Origin: Armigeres subalbatus
Taxonomy: Eukaryota > Arthropoda > Insecta > Diptera > Culicidae
NCBI RefSeq assembly: GCF_024139115.2
Contig: NC_085141.1
Coordinates: forward strand, 135,283,822-135,347,821
DNA length: 64,000 nucleotides
Direction of reading: 5' to 3'
The translations under genes and the position numbers were made by a program. Below the pieces are notes generated by a model, which saw only the letters and a program-made list of their open reading frames with translations, was not told the DNA's origin and ran no database searches. The stretch's first letter is position 1; each line of letters starts with the position of its first letter. Below are positions 1-13,000 of this stretch, one piece after another.

Positions 1-883
1 AATAATTTAGGCGTTTTCAAAGTTTTGTCTCTTGGTCAAATCGGCTCAGACTTTTGCTACTATATATTATTCTTCATAATACAGAAAGATTATGCGAAAA
101 TAAATATTGTACTGTGATATCATGATATCCGACCACAGTGCGATTGGCGTCCCAAAAATGAGAGATCTGAAATTTGACTTCACATTCGATTTTGCTCCAA
201 ACCACACGAAGCGTACGTCCATCATAGATATAGGTAGGTGACGCTTATCAAAACACCCAATTTAGTGAACAATCGTTGCTCATTGTACTCTTAGTCGATT
301 AGCTCATGACTATTATGTGACACCGATCCGTTGACATCGCTCAGGATGGAGATCTTTCAAGTCGGCCCATTGCACCACCGGGGGTGTATAGGACCCATAA
401 AATATCTTTAGACACGAACAGTAACATTGATTACTTTTTTAAGGCATACGTCTGTGCCTCCACAACTTTCACAGTGATATTAAATTTAAATACATAACTG
501 AGTAACGTTAGAGAAGAACGAAATGCGAGGATGAGGAATGTGCAAAATTATCAATTATTGAATCCTATAGATCGGTCATAGTGATTTAGGCGCAGGCAAT
601 TCCAATTGGAATATGAGACACGGAAAGCTTTATTCCAAGTGCACAAGCTTTTGAAGCTTTTATGCATAACTATAATCTGGCTTTATGCTACGACATGAAG
701 CTTTTCTCACTTCTCACTTACCGTATCCTATCTATAATTATCAATTTTCTCACGTTCTTCTTTTGGCAAGGCAGTCAAAATTGACAGTGCCGCTATTCTC
801 ATTACTCATTCATAGTCCGTGCAGAATAGGCGTACGTTCCATTCTTCACGTGGAGAAAATAATTCTAGAAAAAATAACTAAAG
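1..883. other. 5' flank of the kinase gene, no gene seen
   Basis: AT-rich sequence upstream of the kinase start codon. It must contain the promoter and leader of the kinase, but I found no convincing TATA box or arthropod initiator to fix a start site. No protein similarity was recognised on either strand. Confidence 0.4.
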
Positions 884-1000
884 ATGGAACAAAACAGTCC
901 CAGTGAAGTGAAATCGAACGGTATTAAAGGCACCGGGTCCGATAATGGATTGAAGACTCCATTTCTGATCGGGGTGGCCGGTGGAACCGCCAGTGGAAAG
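884..1000 (+). CDS. Uck: Uck exon 1 (start codon, P-loop GGTASGK)
   Basis: Encodes 39 residues beginning [10 protein letters not shown] and ending GGTASGK at a gtacgc donor. The ATG context aaagATGG is good. The exon stops exactly before the Ser/Thr that completes the Walker A motif, so the nucleotide-binding loop is formed only after splicing. Confidence 0.9.
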
Positions 1001-4000
1001 GTACGCATCACTCTTCTAGTTATGAATCAAATATCGCGAACTCGGGAAGCATATGCTATATAACTTTCTACTGGTATTTACATCCTCACGAATCAGTGCA
1101 AATCTGAAAAAATGGCCTTGAAAATCTTTTGTGTATGCCAATGGGCGACCAAAATAAAACCCCGATTTAGGATGTACGACGATCGATTTTCGTGTTTGAT
1201 TGAAATTAATTCTCGTTATGTTCGATACTGTCGTTTTAGTCTACGGTATGTAAGCGGATTATGGAGCAACTGGGCCAAGCCGATATGGACCACGCACAGA
1301 GACAAGTGAGTAGAATGCTTGATTGGATATCATCTCGTTTTACGTAATGCTATTTGCATAGGACCATTGTTGATATACATCGTGCCAATTCCTGTGTCAG
1401 AGAAATGACGCAGTTTGTTTATAAATATTCTAATCGTTTTTTGTATTTTTTGCAGGTTGTATCGATCAGTCAGGACAGCTTCTATCGCGAATTGACGCCT
1501 GCTGAAAAGCTGCGTGCTGATAAGGGGCTATTTAACTTCGATCACCCGGATGCTTTCAATGAAGAACTGATGTTGAAAACACTTCAGGACGTACTGCAAG
1601 GCAAAAAAGTGGAGATCAATGAATACGATTACCGCAGCAATTCGTTGCATCCAGAGAAGAAACTGACGATCTACCCGGCAGATGTGGTACTATTTGAGGG
1701 AATTTTAGTGTTTTACTTCCCTGCCATCAGGGATTTGTTTCACATGAAGCTGTTCGTGGACACGGATTCGGATACGAGACTGGCCAGAAGAGGTGAGGAT
1801 AATTTAATTTTATGGTTCGTGCCATGGTGATAAGAAACATGGACACGATCATTAACAAATGGATTCACACGTTGTTTGCAAAAAGAATAATCGCTTCAGA
1901 GAAGAGTTCGTCTATTACGGTATGGGCAACAAAAGGTTGTTCTCAAGCAGGAATCCTTTCACCATTACTGTGGTCCTTGATAGTAGATAATAGAGATGGG
2001 CACTAAGATCCGGAACCGTGAAAATGATCCGGCTATTTGATGTAAGTGAATGATCCATGGCTCATTTTTTTAAAAGAACCGGTTCAGCAGATCAACAAAT
2101 TATTTGACCATTATTTGACGTTCATTATGAGTGCGCTTCATACGCTTGTGAGCAAAATAGGGTGAAATTGTTGGATGTACGATTCAAACCTGTGATCCTG
2201 AATGACAACCGTTTCACTATTTTTCATTCTTCTTGTGGTTTATCCTGAGGATCCGATCCGGAACAAGTGAAGTGAATGACCCAGATCTGATCAGTTCATC
2301 GAAGTGATCCCTTGTTCTCATCTCTAAGACGATCTATTCGGACGCTTAAAGGAAGAAGGTTTTGAAACTCATTTCGGAGAGAATACAATGGGCTCTAAAA
2401 TTTACCCATTTATGGTGTATTCAGGGAGGGGTTGGTATTAATCCATCAAAAATTATGATTGCACCATGCACTAGCAAAAGGAAATTAATCTAAAAGGCTT
2501 TTAGCTCGGAGAACTATAAATCCATTGCATATTATTCGGCAGCTCAGCCTTACGAGAATCATTTTTTTGTTAAATATCTTGGCTGTGCATATGTTTCGAA
2601 ATGGACCAATTGATTGGAGGGACTCGAAACCTTAACATCGTACTCTCTAGCTAGATATGCGTGATAACCCCTACACAAAAAGACCACTTAAAGGGAGACG
2701 AGCCAGCCTCGGGCTGAAAGTCTCCCTAATAAAGACATAAAAAAGGCCATTTAAAGGTCCCGTTTGCGGAAAAGCCATCAGAATCCGAGTACCTTATAAG
2801 TTATGGCAAAAGCCAAAAGCCGGCTAAAGCCAAATGACCCTTTCGGTCAAATGACCCTTTCGGCTAAATGACCCCTTTGGCCAAATGGTATATTCGGCCG
2901 AACAACTTTCGGTATAGTGGCCATCGGCCAAATAGCATACGGAAACACGGCGCTTCACCGTACTTTTACTGGTCTGATAACCGGACACTGGCCCAGTAGA
3001 TATTGTGTGCCCACATTTTTCTTCCTCTAGGTACCTAGTGTTATGATATTGATCTCTCATGTATAATAACACCATATAGCTGATTTTCAACATATCGATG
3101 TTGAACTTCCAAACAACCGCATAGAAAATAATATTTGTCTAAACCTTTTCAGAGATATCATACTTAAACTTAAACAGAGATATCATACTTTTGACTTATG
3201 TTAACTAGTAGTTTTAGCCAATAACTTAGTTGCTTTATGAAAGCTGGCAAAGTTTTTAAGCTTCGTGCATGTTGGATATCTGAGGCAACTGGTAATTCCG
3301 CTATGACTATTAAGCCAGTTCCAGATAAACTTCAAGATAATATATTTTGCTAACTAACTAGCTTTTCTATAAACAACTCTCTTCCAGACACGCTTTGTGA
3401 TTTTCTAGACCACAATTCATTTTCCAGCGGTTTTCCAGACACGCTTTGTGATTTTCCAAACCACAATTAATTTCCAGGCGGACACGGACTCGCTTTGTGA
3501 TTTTCCAAACCACAATCCATTTTCCAACGGTTTTCCAGACACGCTTTGTGATTTTCCAAACCACAATCAATTTTCCAGCGGTCTTACAGACACGCTTTGT
3601 GATTTTCCAAACCACAATCCATTTCCCAGCGGTTTTCCAGACACGCTTTGCGATTTTCCAAACCACAATCCATTTTCCAACGGTCTTCCAGACGCGCTTT
3701 GTGATTTTCCAACCCACAATCCATTTCCCAGCGGTCTTCCAGACACGTTTTGTGATTTTCCAAATCACAATCCATTTTCCAGCGGTTTTCCAGACGCGCT
3801 TTGAGATTTTCCAAACCCCAATTCATTTTCCAGCGGTGTTCCAGACACGCTTTGTGATTTTTCAAACCACAATCCATTTTCCAGCGGTCTTCCAGACACG
3901 CTTTGTGATTTTCCAACCCACAATCCATTTTCCAGCGGTCTTCCAAACACGCTTTGTGATTTTCCAAACCGCAATCCATTTTCCAGCGGTCTTCCGGACA

Positions 4001-7000
4001 CGCTGTGTGATTTTCCAAACCACAATCCATTTTCCAACGCCTTCCTGACGCGCTTTGAGATTTTCCAAACCCCAATTCATTTTCCAGCGGTGTTCCAGAC
4101 ACGCTTTGTGATTTTCCAAACCACAATCCATTTTCCAGCGATCTTCCAGACGCGCTTTGTGATTTTCCAAACCACAATCCATTTTCCAGCGGTCTTCCAG
4201 ACGCGCTTTGTGATTTTCCAAACCACAATCCATTTCCCAGCGGTCTTCCTGATACGCTTTGTGATTTTCCAAACCACAATCCATTTTTCCTTGTGTTTTT
4301 TTATCATCAAATATTTTAACACATTAGCACATTAACAAATTGCGGGCAGCAGGGACACTATGTCCAAGGGCTTGACGATCCCTCCCCAGGCCATCTGCGA
4401 GTTGTGGGGCTTGCCTAGGATGTGGTGGGGTTTGACAGTGGGCCCTGTTAAACCTCTATAAAAAGCTGCATGTATCCGCAAGTAGGCTCCACCAAAGCGA
4501 CCGTGTGCCGCTCAAAGCGCACAAGCCCAAGTCCTGGTGTTAGGTGGGACGCTAAACAGCCCTGACACGACGGCCCTCCGACGAGACAGGAGGTTTGCGC
4601 AGGCCCAATAAGCCGCCTAGAAAACCAATCATTACGAACAATATAAGAGATAATGCGACTCGATATAATCGGCAAAGACCAAGGCGACGACTACAGGATC
4701 ACGATTGGAAGCTTGAAACATGGAATTGCAAGTCGCTAGGTTTCGCAGGTTGCGACAGGATGATCTACGATGAATTACATCTCCGCAACTTCGACGTCGT
4801 GGCGCTGCAGGAGATTTGCTGGACAGGACAGAAAGTGTGGAAAAGCGGGCATCGAGCGGCTACCTTCTACCAAAGCTGTGGCACCACCAACGAGCTGGGA
4901 ACCGGCTTCATAGTGCTGGGTAAGATGCGCCAACGCGTGATTGGGTGGCAGCCAATCAACGCAAGGATGTGCAAGCTGAGGATTAAAGGCCGTTTCTTCA
5001 ACTATAGCATCATCAACGTGCACTGCCCACACGAAGGGAGACCCGACGACTACACCCAAAACAATTCTGTGTGACATTCTTTGTATTAAGCATTTTGTAT
5101 CAAATCTCGCATTCAAACCGATCAGAGAATGTCATACTTGTTAATACAGCTCATTGTATTAAGTCGGTTTATTTGGTTTCAATCAATACATCCAAACGAA
5201 TCTCGTTGGCTCCTCCTAGATCAAGTATATAAATTCCGTACAGCAGTATAACTTTAACCCACACAATCTTCCCGATTCCATTTAGCTTGATAACGGAAAA
5301 GGACGCAAATATGCATGGTGCTTATTCCTCTCGTATCACTCATTGCTATCCCTGTTACCCTTCCACTTGTCACATCCGCATAGCATGAAACGTGGATTAT
5401 GATTGCCTTTGGTCGCGTCGTTCCTCATCTGGTAAATAGTCCAGATGGTTAGCGCGTCAGTCTAGATGTGCTAAGGGTGGAGGGTTCGGGTTCAATTCCC
5501 GCCTTTGACCGAATTTTTTTGTATGGTTGCTGAGGTTGTCGAAGTATACAACATTTCACTTCTCGATGGGGGAGTGTAAAATTAGATTCAATGTTAGACA
5601 CTAACACATAACCAGTTCTTATTTTCTCGTGACCGGAGACCTAATACAAGGGCCTGCCGTTTACTTAATACAATCTGTGCATATGTCGCAAATTATGGCA
5701 AACTGTACACGAAACTAATGCGAGATTGCAATAAAATGTTGCAATCTCTGGTTGGGTGTAGAAAGAAGCGTTCTACGCACAGCTGGAGCAGACATACGAT
5801 GGATGCCCACTGCGGGACGTTAAAATCGTCATCGGTGACATGAACGCACAGGTAGGAAGGGAGGAAATGTATAGACCGGTCATCGGACCGGATAGTCTGC
5901 ACACCGTATCGAATGACAACGGCCAACGATGCATAAACTTCGCAGCCTCCCGCGGAATGGTAGTCCGAAGCACCTTCTTTCCCCGCAAAAATATCCACAA
6001 GGCCACATGGAGATCACCTAACCAAGAAACGGAAAACCAAATCGACCACGTTCTAATCGACGGTAAATTCTTCTCCGACATCACGAACGTCCGCACTTAC
6101 CGCAGTGCGAATATTGAATCCGACCACTACCTCGTTGCAGTATGCCTGCGCTCAAAACTCTCGACGGTGTACAACACGCGTCGAAGTCGGACGCCGCGGC
6201 TTAACATTGGGCGGCTACAAGACGGTAGACTAGCCCAAGAATACGCGCAGCAGCTGGAAGTGGCACTTCCAACGGAAGAGCAGCTAGGCGCAGCATCTCT
6301 TGAAGATGGCTGGAGAGATATTCGATCCGCCATTGGTAGCACCGCAACCGCTGCACTTGGCACGGTGCCCCGGATCAGAGAAACGACTGGTATGACGGCG
6401 AATGTGAGCAGGTAGTGGGAGAGAAGAAAGCAGCATGGGGGGGATTGGTGCAACACCGCACGAGGGCGAACGAGGCACGATATAAACAGGCGCGGAACAG
6501 ACAAAACTCGATTTTCCGGAGGAAAAGCGCCAGCAGGAAGATCGAGACCGTGAAGAAACGGAGCAACTGTACCGCGCTAATAACACACGAAAGTTCTATG
6601 AGAAGTTAAACCGTTCACGTAAGGGCCACGTGCCACAGCCCGATAAGTGTAAGGACATAAACGGGAACCTTCTTACGAACGAGCGTGAGGTGATCCAAAG
6701 GTGGCGGCAGCACTACGAAGAACACCTGAATGGCGATGTCGCAGACGAAGATGGCGGTATGGTGATGGACCTAGGAGAACGCGCGCAGGACATAATTCTA
6801 CCGGCTCCGGATCTCCAGGAAATCCAGGAGGAGATTGGCCGGCTCAAGAACAACAAAGCCCCTGGGGTTGACCAACTACCAGGAGAGCTATTTAAACACG
6901 GTGGTGAGGCACTGGCTAGAGCGCTGCACTGGGTCATTACCAAGATTTGGGAGGAGGAAGTTTTGCCGCAGGAGTGGATGGAAGGTGTCGTGTGTCCCAT

Positions 7001-10000
7001 CTACAAAAAGGGCGATAAGCTGGATTGTAGCAACTACCGCGCAATCACATTGCTGAACGCCGCCTACAAGGTACTCTCCCAAATTTTATGCCGTCGACTA
7101 GCACCAACTGCAAGGGAGTTCGTGGGGCAGTACCAGGCGGGTTTTATGGGCGAACGCTCCACCACGGACCAGGTGTTTGCCATTCGCCAAGTACTGCAGA
7201 AATGCCGCGAATACAACGTGCCCACACATCATCTATTCATCGACTTCAAAGCCGCATATGATACAATCGATCGGGACCAGCTATGGCAGCACGAACACGG
7301 TTTTCCGGATAAACTGACACGGTTGATCAAAGCGACGATGGATCGGGTGATGTGCGTAGTTCGAGTTTCAGGGGCATTCTCGAGTCCCTTCGAAACCCGC
7401 AGAGGGTTACGGCAAGGTGATGGTCTTTCGTGTTTGCTATTCAACATCGCTTTGGAAGGTGTAATACGAAGAGCAGGGATTAACACGAGTGGTACAATTT
7501 TCAATAAGTCCGTCCAGCTATTTGGTTTCGCCGACGACATAGATATTATGGCACGTAACTTTGAGAAGATGGAGGAAGCCTACATCAGACTGAAGAGGGA
7601 AGCTAAGCGGATCGGACTAGTCATCAACACGTCGAAGACGAAGTACATGATAGGCAGAAATTCAAGAGAAGACAATGTGAGCCACCCACCGCGAGTTTGC
7701 ATCGGTGGTGACGAAATCGAGGTGGTAGAAGAATTTGTGTACTTGGGCTCACTGGTAACTGCCGAAAATGACACCAGCAGAGAAATTCGGAGACGCATAG
7801 TGGCTGGAAATCGTACGTACTTTGGACTCCGCAAGACGCTCCGATCGAATAGAGTTCGCCGCCGTACCAAACTGACAATCTACAAAACGCTAATTAGACC
7901 GGTAGTCCTCTACGGACACGAGACCTGGACGATGCTTGTGGAGGACCAACGCGCACTTGGAGTTTTCGAAAGGAAAGTGCTGCGTACCATCTATGGTGGG
8001 GTGCAGATGGCGGACGGTACGTGGAGGAGGCGAATGAACCACGAATTGCATCAGCTGTTGGGAGAACCATCCATCGTTCACACCGCGAAAATCGGACGAC
8101 TGCGATGGGCCGGGCACGTAGCCAGAATGTCGGACAGTAACCCGGTGAAAATGGTTCTCGACAACGATCCGACGGGCACAAGAAGGCGAGGTGCGCAGCG
8201 GGCAAGGTGGATCGATCAGGTGGAAGATGACTTGCGGACCCTCCGTAGACTGCGTGGTTGGCGACGTGTAGCCATGGACCGAGCCGAATGGAGAAGACTC
8301 TTATATACCGCACAGGCCACTTCGGCCTTAGTCTGAATAAATAAATAATAACACCTGTGGTACTTGTACCATGGTACAAGAGGACAAGAAAATTATTCCA
8401 AGACTGTCTTTGATAAAGACAATAATTGGTATGGTACTCATTTCAAGATTCTTGTACCATGGTACTTATACCACCAGTGTGTCATTAGTATTACTGAGGG
8501 GGTCTGGAGCATGCTCAATACAAATAAGGCAAGCATTTATAAGCGAAAATTTCAATGACAACGGCAGTTCAGCCAGCGATACGCCTCTCAACGTCTTGTT
8601 AATATTTGAAGCATGGATATCTGTTAACGCATCGAAACCGAACTGCTTTGCAGAGTATTCCGTTATTGAAAGGGCTAGTTGTTAGTAAAAGGACAGCTGA
8701 GGAATTCTAAAAGTTAATTTTGATTTGCAACACGTTGCGTTAGCTAATTAAATGTTACGGTGTAATTCGTAGATTGGACACTAGTGATACTCATGTTTTA
8801 CTTTTGAGATCCTTATCTAGAATGCTATCGGAAATCAAAAAGGGGAGTGGTCCTTGATTCCAGTCTTAAACAAAAATAACAAAAGCATGAGGATTACTAC
8901 TCCTGGCCACGCCCATCTTTACCGTAACTAGGGAGAGAAAGGAAGTGACGTTGATGTGGTACTTACTTAACGAGAGGTTACCGACTTAGCGACACCCTCA
9001 TAAATACCACGAAGTTGTATAATAAGGAAGGTATTCGTTGGGTCAGGATTTGCCTGTAGCTGGCAATGTATCTGTGGTAGATCTTACCCCGTATCACACC
9101 ATGTAAAGGTGTCTACCCAGCGTTACGGGTCCTTATCCAAAGTATCCGAATATTATACTGAAACTCTCGATCGATAAAAACGTCCTCCCTAGGAAGATCG
9201 CATACCTCAGAATATCTGGTTGGAGGAAAAAGTCAATGCGAAGTATCTAGAAATGCTTCCAAACGATATTATCGAGCCGGTGGATGGACAAACTGAGTGG
9301 ATCTCACCACTGGTGGTTGTGCCAAAGAGTAATGCTGATATTCGCCTATGCATAAACATGAATTATCCGAACGAGACATTTCAACGAGAGTACAGCTCCT
9401 TGTCGGTGATCGAAACGTTTTAAAACAAACTCAGAGGATCTACAGTCTTTTCAAGGTTGGATATAATCACCCTGTTTCGTTCAGGGTGGGACGACCCTAC
9501 GTTGTGATTATTTTTGATGGTGATACTCCGGGCGACGAATGAAGAAAACTACTGCTTCTGTACTGGACTTCTAATTTATTGCCTCCGAGAGGCAGCGTGC
9601 CTGCTCGGAGGTTACTTTCGAGACACTGTACATTACATTGAAGCAAGTGTCGCCTTTTATAGGCGACACAGAATACGGAAAGAAATACATTTATTAGGGA
9701 CGTGTGCACAACACTCAAATTTAAAGTCTAATTAGATTTCCTGCGCGCCAATTCTTACGTATATTGCTTTTTGCATTGAAACTTTTCGTTTCGTCACTGA
9801 AACCATTGACACTTGTCTTCAGCGACTGCTTCCGCGATAGAGCATTTGCACATTTCATTCACTCATACATCTATATTGCTGTCAAAATGTGCATTTGACA
9901 ACTAAATTTTCAGCTAAAAGCTCTATTTTTTGACACCGGTGCACTCACACAACCAATCGACATCAGTTGTCAAAAAATCAGGAGTACCAACTTGACCACT

Positions 10001-13000
10001 ATCTTCTTGTCGCCGAGTCTGGCGCTGAGTGCTCGGCGCGGAAACCCAAAGGTGGGAATAAAATTTTGGGGCTTATGCGCAATATAACGCGACAGAGCTA
10101 TTGGCGCGAAGAGGGAATAAAACGAATCACATCACACGCTGCTCTGCTTTGTGCGGTCCTTCTTCCATCCCAACAAACAGAAGAAATGACGGCGGTGACG
10201 ATGAGTGTTGAGCTTTCCATCACGTTGAACTATATCCGGAGTCGCGTGGAATTACCACTTTCATGTTGATCAGAGGATTGATGTAATTCAAAAGATTAAT
10301 TTTTGGCATTAATTACGCGCCGGAAATTTTCCAGAGCATTATGACAGAAACTTTGTCAGAGATTGAAGATGTAATAGTTTGTACTGATGATATTGTTGTA
10401 CCTGAAAAGAATCAGCAAAAAATGACAATAGACTAAAAGAAGTTTTGTCAGTAATTAAGAAGAACAATGCCAGACTGAATCGAAGTAAATGTGTGTTAGG
10501 TGTTCAGCATACAAAGGAAGACTGAGGGCGGCTGGGTTCGACTCCCGGTGCCGGTCTAGGCAATTTTCGGATTGGAAATTGTTTCGACTTCCCTGGGTAT
10601 AAAAGTATCATCGTGTTAGACTCATGATATACGAATGCAAAAATGGTAACCTGGCTTAGAAACCTCGCAGTTAATAACTGTGAAAGTGCTTAATGAACAC
10701 TAAGCTGCGAGGCGGCTCTGTCCCAGTGTGGGGATGTAATGCCATTAAGAAGAAGAAGAAGATGACTTGGGGACCGAACTGACTTCAAACATGCGTTTGC
10801 TAGAAAGCTATGATACGAAGGACATTACTCAACGTCGGTTGGACTTGGATCGATTAAAAGAGCGTGTTTGGTGGCCATGTATGGATGACGATGTCGGAAA
10901 CGTGGCTCAAGAATGTGCAGGCTGTGCAGCTGTCAATAAACAGCATCCACCAGAATCGATGCTGTTGAAAGATATCCCAAATAGAGTGTAGCAAGAAATT
11001 GTCATTCCGTTTTTTTTGCGGAGGATTGCGCAACGTTATTTGGTTGTTGCTGATTTACTTTAGTCGAAACCAAAGTTGTCGACAACTTTTGATGCCTTGG
11101 AAACGATATTTAACAAGCAGCTGTCAAATCCTCGGAAATCTACGTTGGCGACTTCGTGATGCTTAAAACTATGAGACCGGAAAGCTAGAGCCCACCGTCG
11201 TGAAAGAAAACGAAAACGATTCCGTTGTCGCCAATGAGGATGGAGTAATGTCTCGTCGGTCTGTCACTCATTTGAGGAAGTAACCATCAACAATCAACGA
11301 TACAGCGGAGTCATTGTCAGAAAGACCAGGTTAGACTTTTTTGACGTAGGACTTACGTCTTTCTTTACTATACTGGGTGTCATTTAGATTTTTTGGAAAT
11401 AGAGAGCGTTACGCTGGAAGGGAAGATTTTGAACGTCACTAGCGCCTTTATCTGTCGATGGATTTTTAAGATTTATATATCAATCGACTCGGACACTCTC
11501 CAGCAATTTGCCTATTTCATTGAAACTTAAGAATATTAACGATAAGCTATTGAAAATTTCAATTTTTGCAAAGCCAGTAAAAATTTCATATGTAACCAAT
11601 CCCGTGCATTCCTAACACGGACATCAGAATGCGGTATGTCACGGGCCTTCGAGTCTACCGGAAGATTTTCTTTGTGTATAAAAGAAGCAGTGCTTGCCGT
11701 GTGCGAGTCATTATAATTTGTGACAGCAGCGCGTATTGACGTGCTTTTTGCTCGCGCATTTTTTGTTTCGTTCGTTCGTTTGCTGTGTTTACCTACACAG
11801 GGACAGCATGTTGTCAGCATTGTTTGGAAAACGGTACAGTTCCCCTAAAATAGCACCAAGTCTGAAAACTTTATGAATAGAATTTTTAAACTTCAAATAC
11901 TATGTATCATCAATAAGAAATCTATAAATGCCCTGCATTTGCTTGAGTAAATAAAGGCTTAATAGAAACAAAGCAATTCTAATTATGTATTCAATTATTA
12001 GTTTTATTTCCAGAAGTTTTGAATAAACAAATTGTTAATAATTCTTCACACCATGGAAGTTGTCGTTTCCAATATTAATACCTATAATCAAACTCCATAG
12101 ATCCAAAAGTTAGAAGTTAAATGTAAATACGTTACGTTCATACAAGACCTACGTCTACTCGCGGTTATGTTGAAAACATTACCCATTTCTCGTTTTTTAA
12201 GGGGAAAAGAATGTAGGGTTCGATACACACACATGTATATTTGAAACAAGAAAGAGGGAGAGATAGCTACAGGTATGTAAAGTGGCGGAATCATCAATTG
12301 GGACAGAAGAGTTCAAACCATAGTCGTGTATAAAAGTGGAAATAAAAGTGCAGTGTTGCATAAGCGAAATACATTGTGTGTAATATCCCTGTCCGCAAGT
12401 CTACTTCAATAAGGGTGTTTACTGCCCTAATTCCGTTAGCGATTATTTCGGTCATATTGAAAAAGATTCGAAAGATCTAATAGGGTAGACAATTCCTAAA
12501 ATGAGTCTAAACAGGGTATATGACGGTTCAAACTTCATGATTGATGCCCTAAATTGGATCTTTACTGATCTTATTATTACTCAAACTTCATGATTTTGAC
12601 TTAATTGACCCGTTTGATAAAGCAAAACTAACCTTACATCTTCATTCTCCATTTTCAGTTCCTAGAGATATCAACGAAAGAGGGCGTGATTTGGACCAGG
12701 TCCTCAATGCTTACATGGTATTCGTAAAACCTGCTTTCGAGGAGTTTTGTTCGCCGGTTAGTAGCACAATTACAGAGATTTGATATGTTTTAAACTAAAT
12801 TATTGTTCCTTTCGCAATTTTTCAGACTAAGAAGTTTGCCGATGTAATAATCCCACGTGGAGCTGATAATACAGGTATGTATGCTGTGATATGCTATTTG
12901 TGGGATGATTGTGTATTCTGTCGTGAAATTCTTACTGATTTTTTTTAAGTTGATGTGTTAATGCTTTATACTAATTCATAGACTTCGCTCTCATGAATGT

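Larger units (their letters stand above)
4700..6413 (+). pseudogene. RTE endonuclease domain, split by an insertion
   Basis: APE-type endonuclease. The part at 4700-5052 shows WNCKSLG and VVALQEICW (catalytic Glu). After the insertion, 5762-6200 shows [18 protein letters not shown] [15 protein letters not shown] (Asp/Asn), [12 protein letters not shown] and IESDHYLV (catalytic Asp-His). The domain nicks target DNA for target-primed reverse transcription. The frame resumes cleanly after 5760, so the catalytic residues survive but cannot be translated together. A frameshift near 6385 separates it from the linker. Confidence 0.85.
4343..8349 (+). mobile_element. Non-LTR retrotransposon, RTE-like, nearly full length but dead
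   Basis: The 5' UTR starts near CGGGCAGCAGG, an end shared with the minus-strand copy at 28443. Endonuclease and RT regions follow, and the tail is a short AATAAATAAATAATAA repeat. Domain order EN-RT, the C-terminal [12 protein letters not shown] block and the simple 3' repeat fit RTE-type elements such as those in Aedes; the exact clade is inference. The reading frame is broken by a 0.7-kb insertion (5053-5760) and small frameshifts near 6385 and 6528. Other copies in the window lie at 15670, 27660, 45945, 46283 and 47958. Confidence 0.85.
9060..11285 (+). pseudogene. Ty3/gypsy retrotransposon pol remnant
   Basis: Scattered pieces in order: RT start at 9220-9480 ([32 protein letters not shown]), RT continuation at 10250-10500 ([24 protein letters not shown]), integrase zinc-binding region at 10765-10990 ([27 protein letters not shown]), and an integrase tail near 11150 ([12 protein letters not shown]). 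RNase H is missing. The RT is split by a 0.77-kb insertion (about 9485-10248), and a SINE sits at 10522. Many stops; long inactive. LTRs were not delimited. Confidence 0.75.

Noticed and set aside
3367..4322. Several overlapping frames of 80-231 codons on both strands
   Set aside because: All are translations of the 51-bp tandem repeat, with no promoter, splice context or non-repetitive segment.
8364..8685. Frames over the MITE after the RTE tail
   Set aside because: They overlap in different frames, start within a palindrome, and show no similarity or splice support.
11536..11820. 94-codon minus-strand frame
   Set aside because: Lies over the candidate promoter region, shows no similarity, and its composition looks like antisense of promoter DNA.
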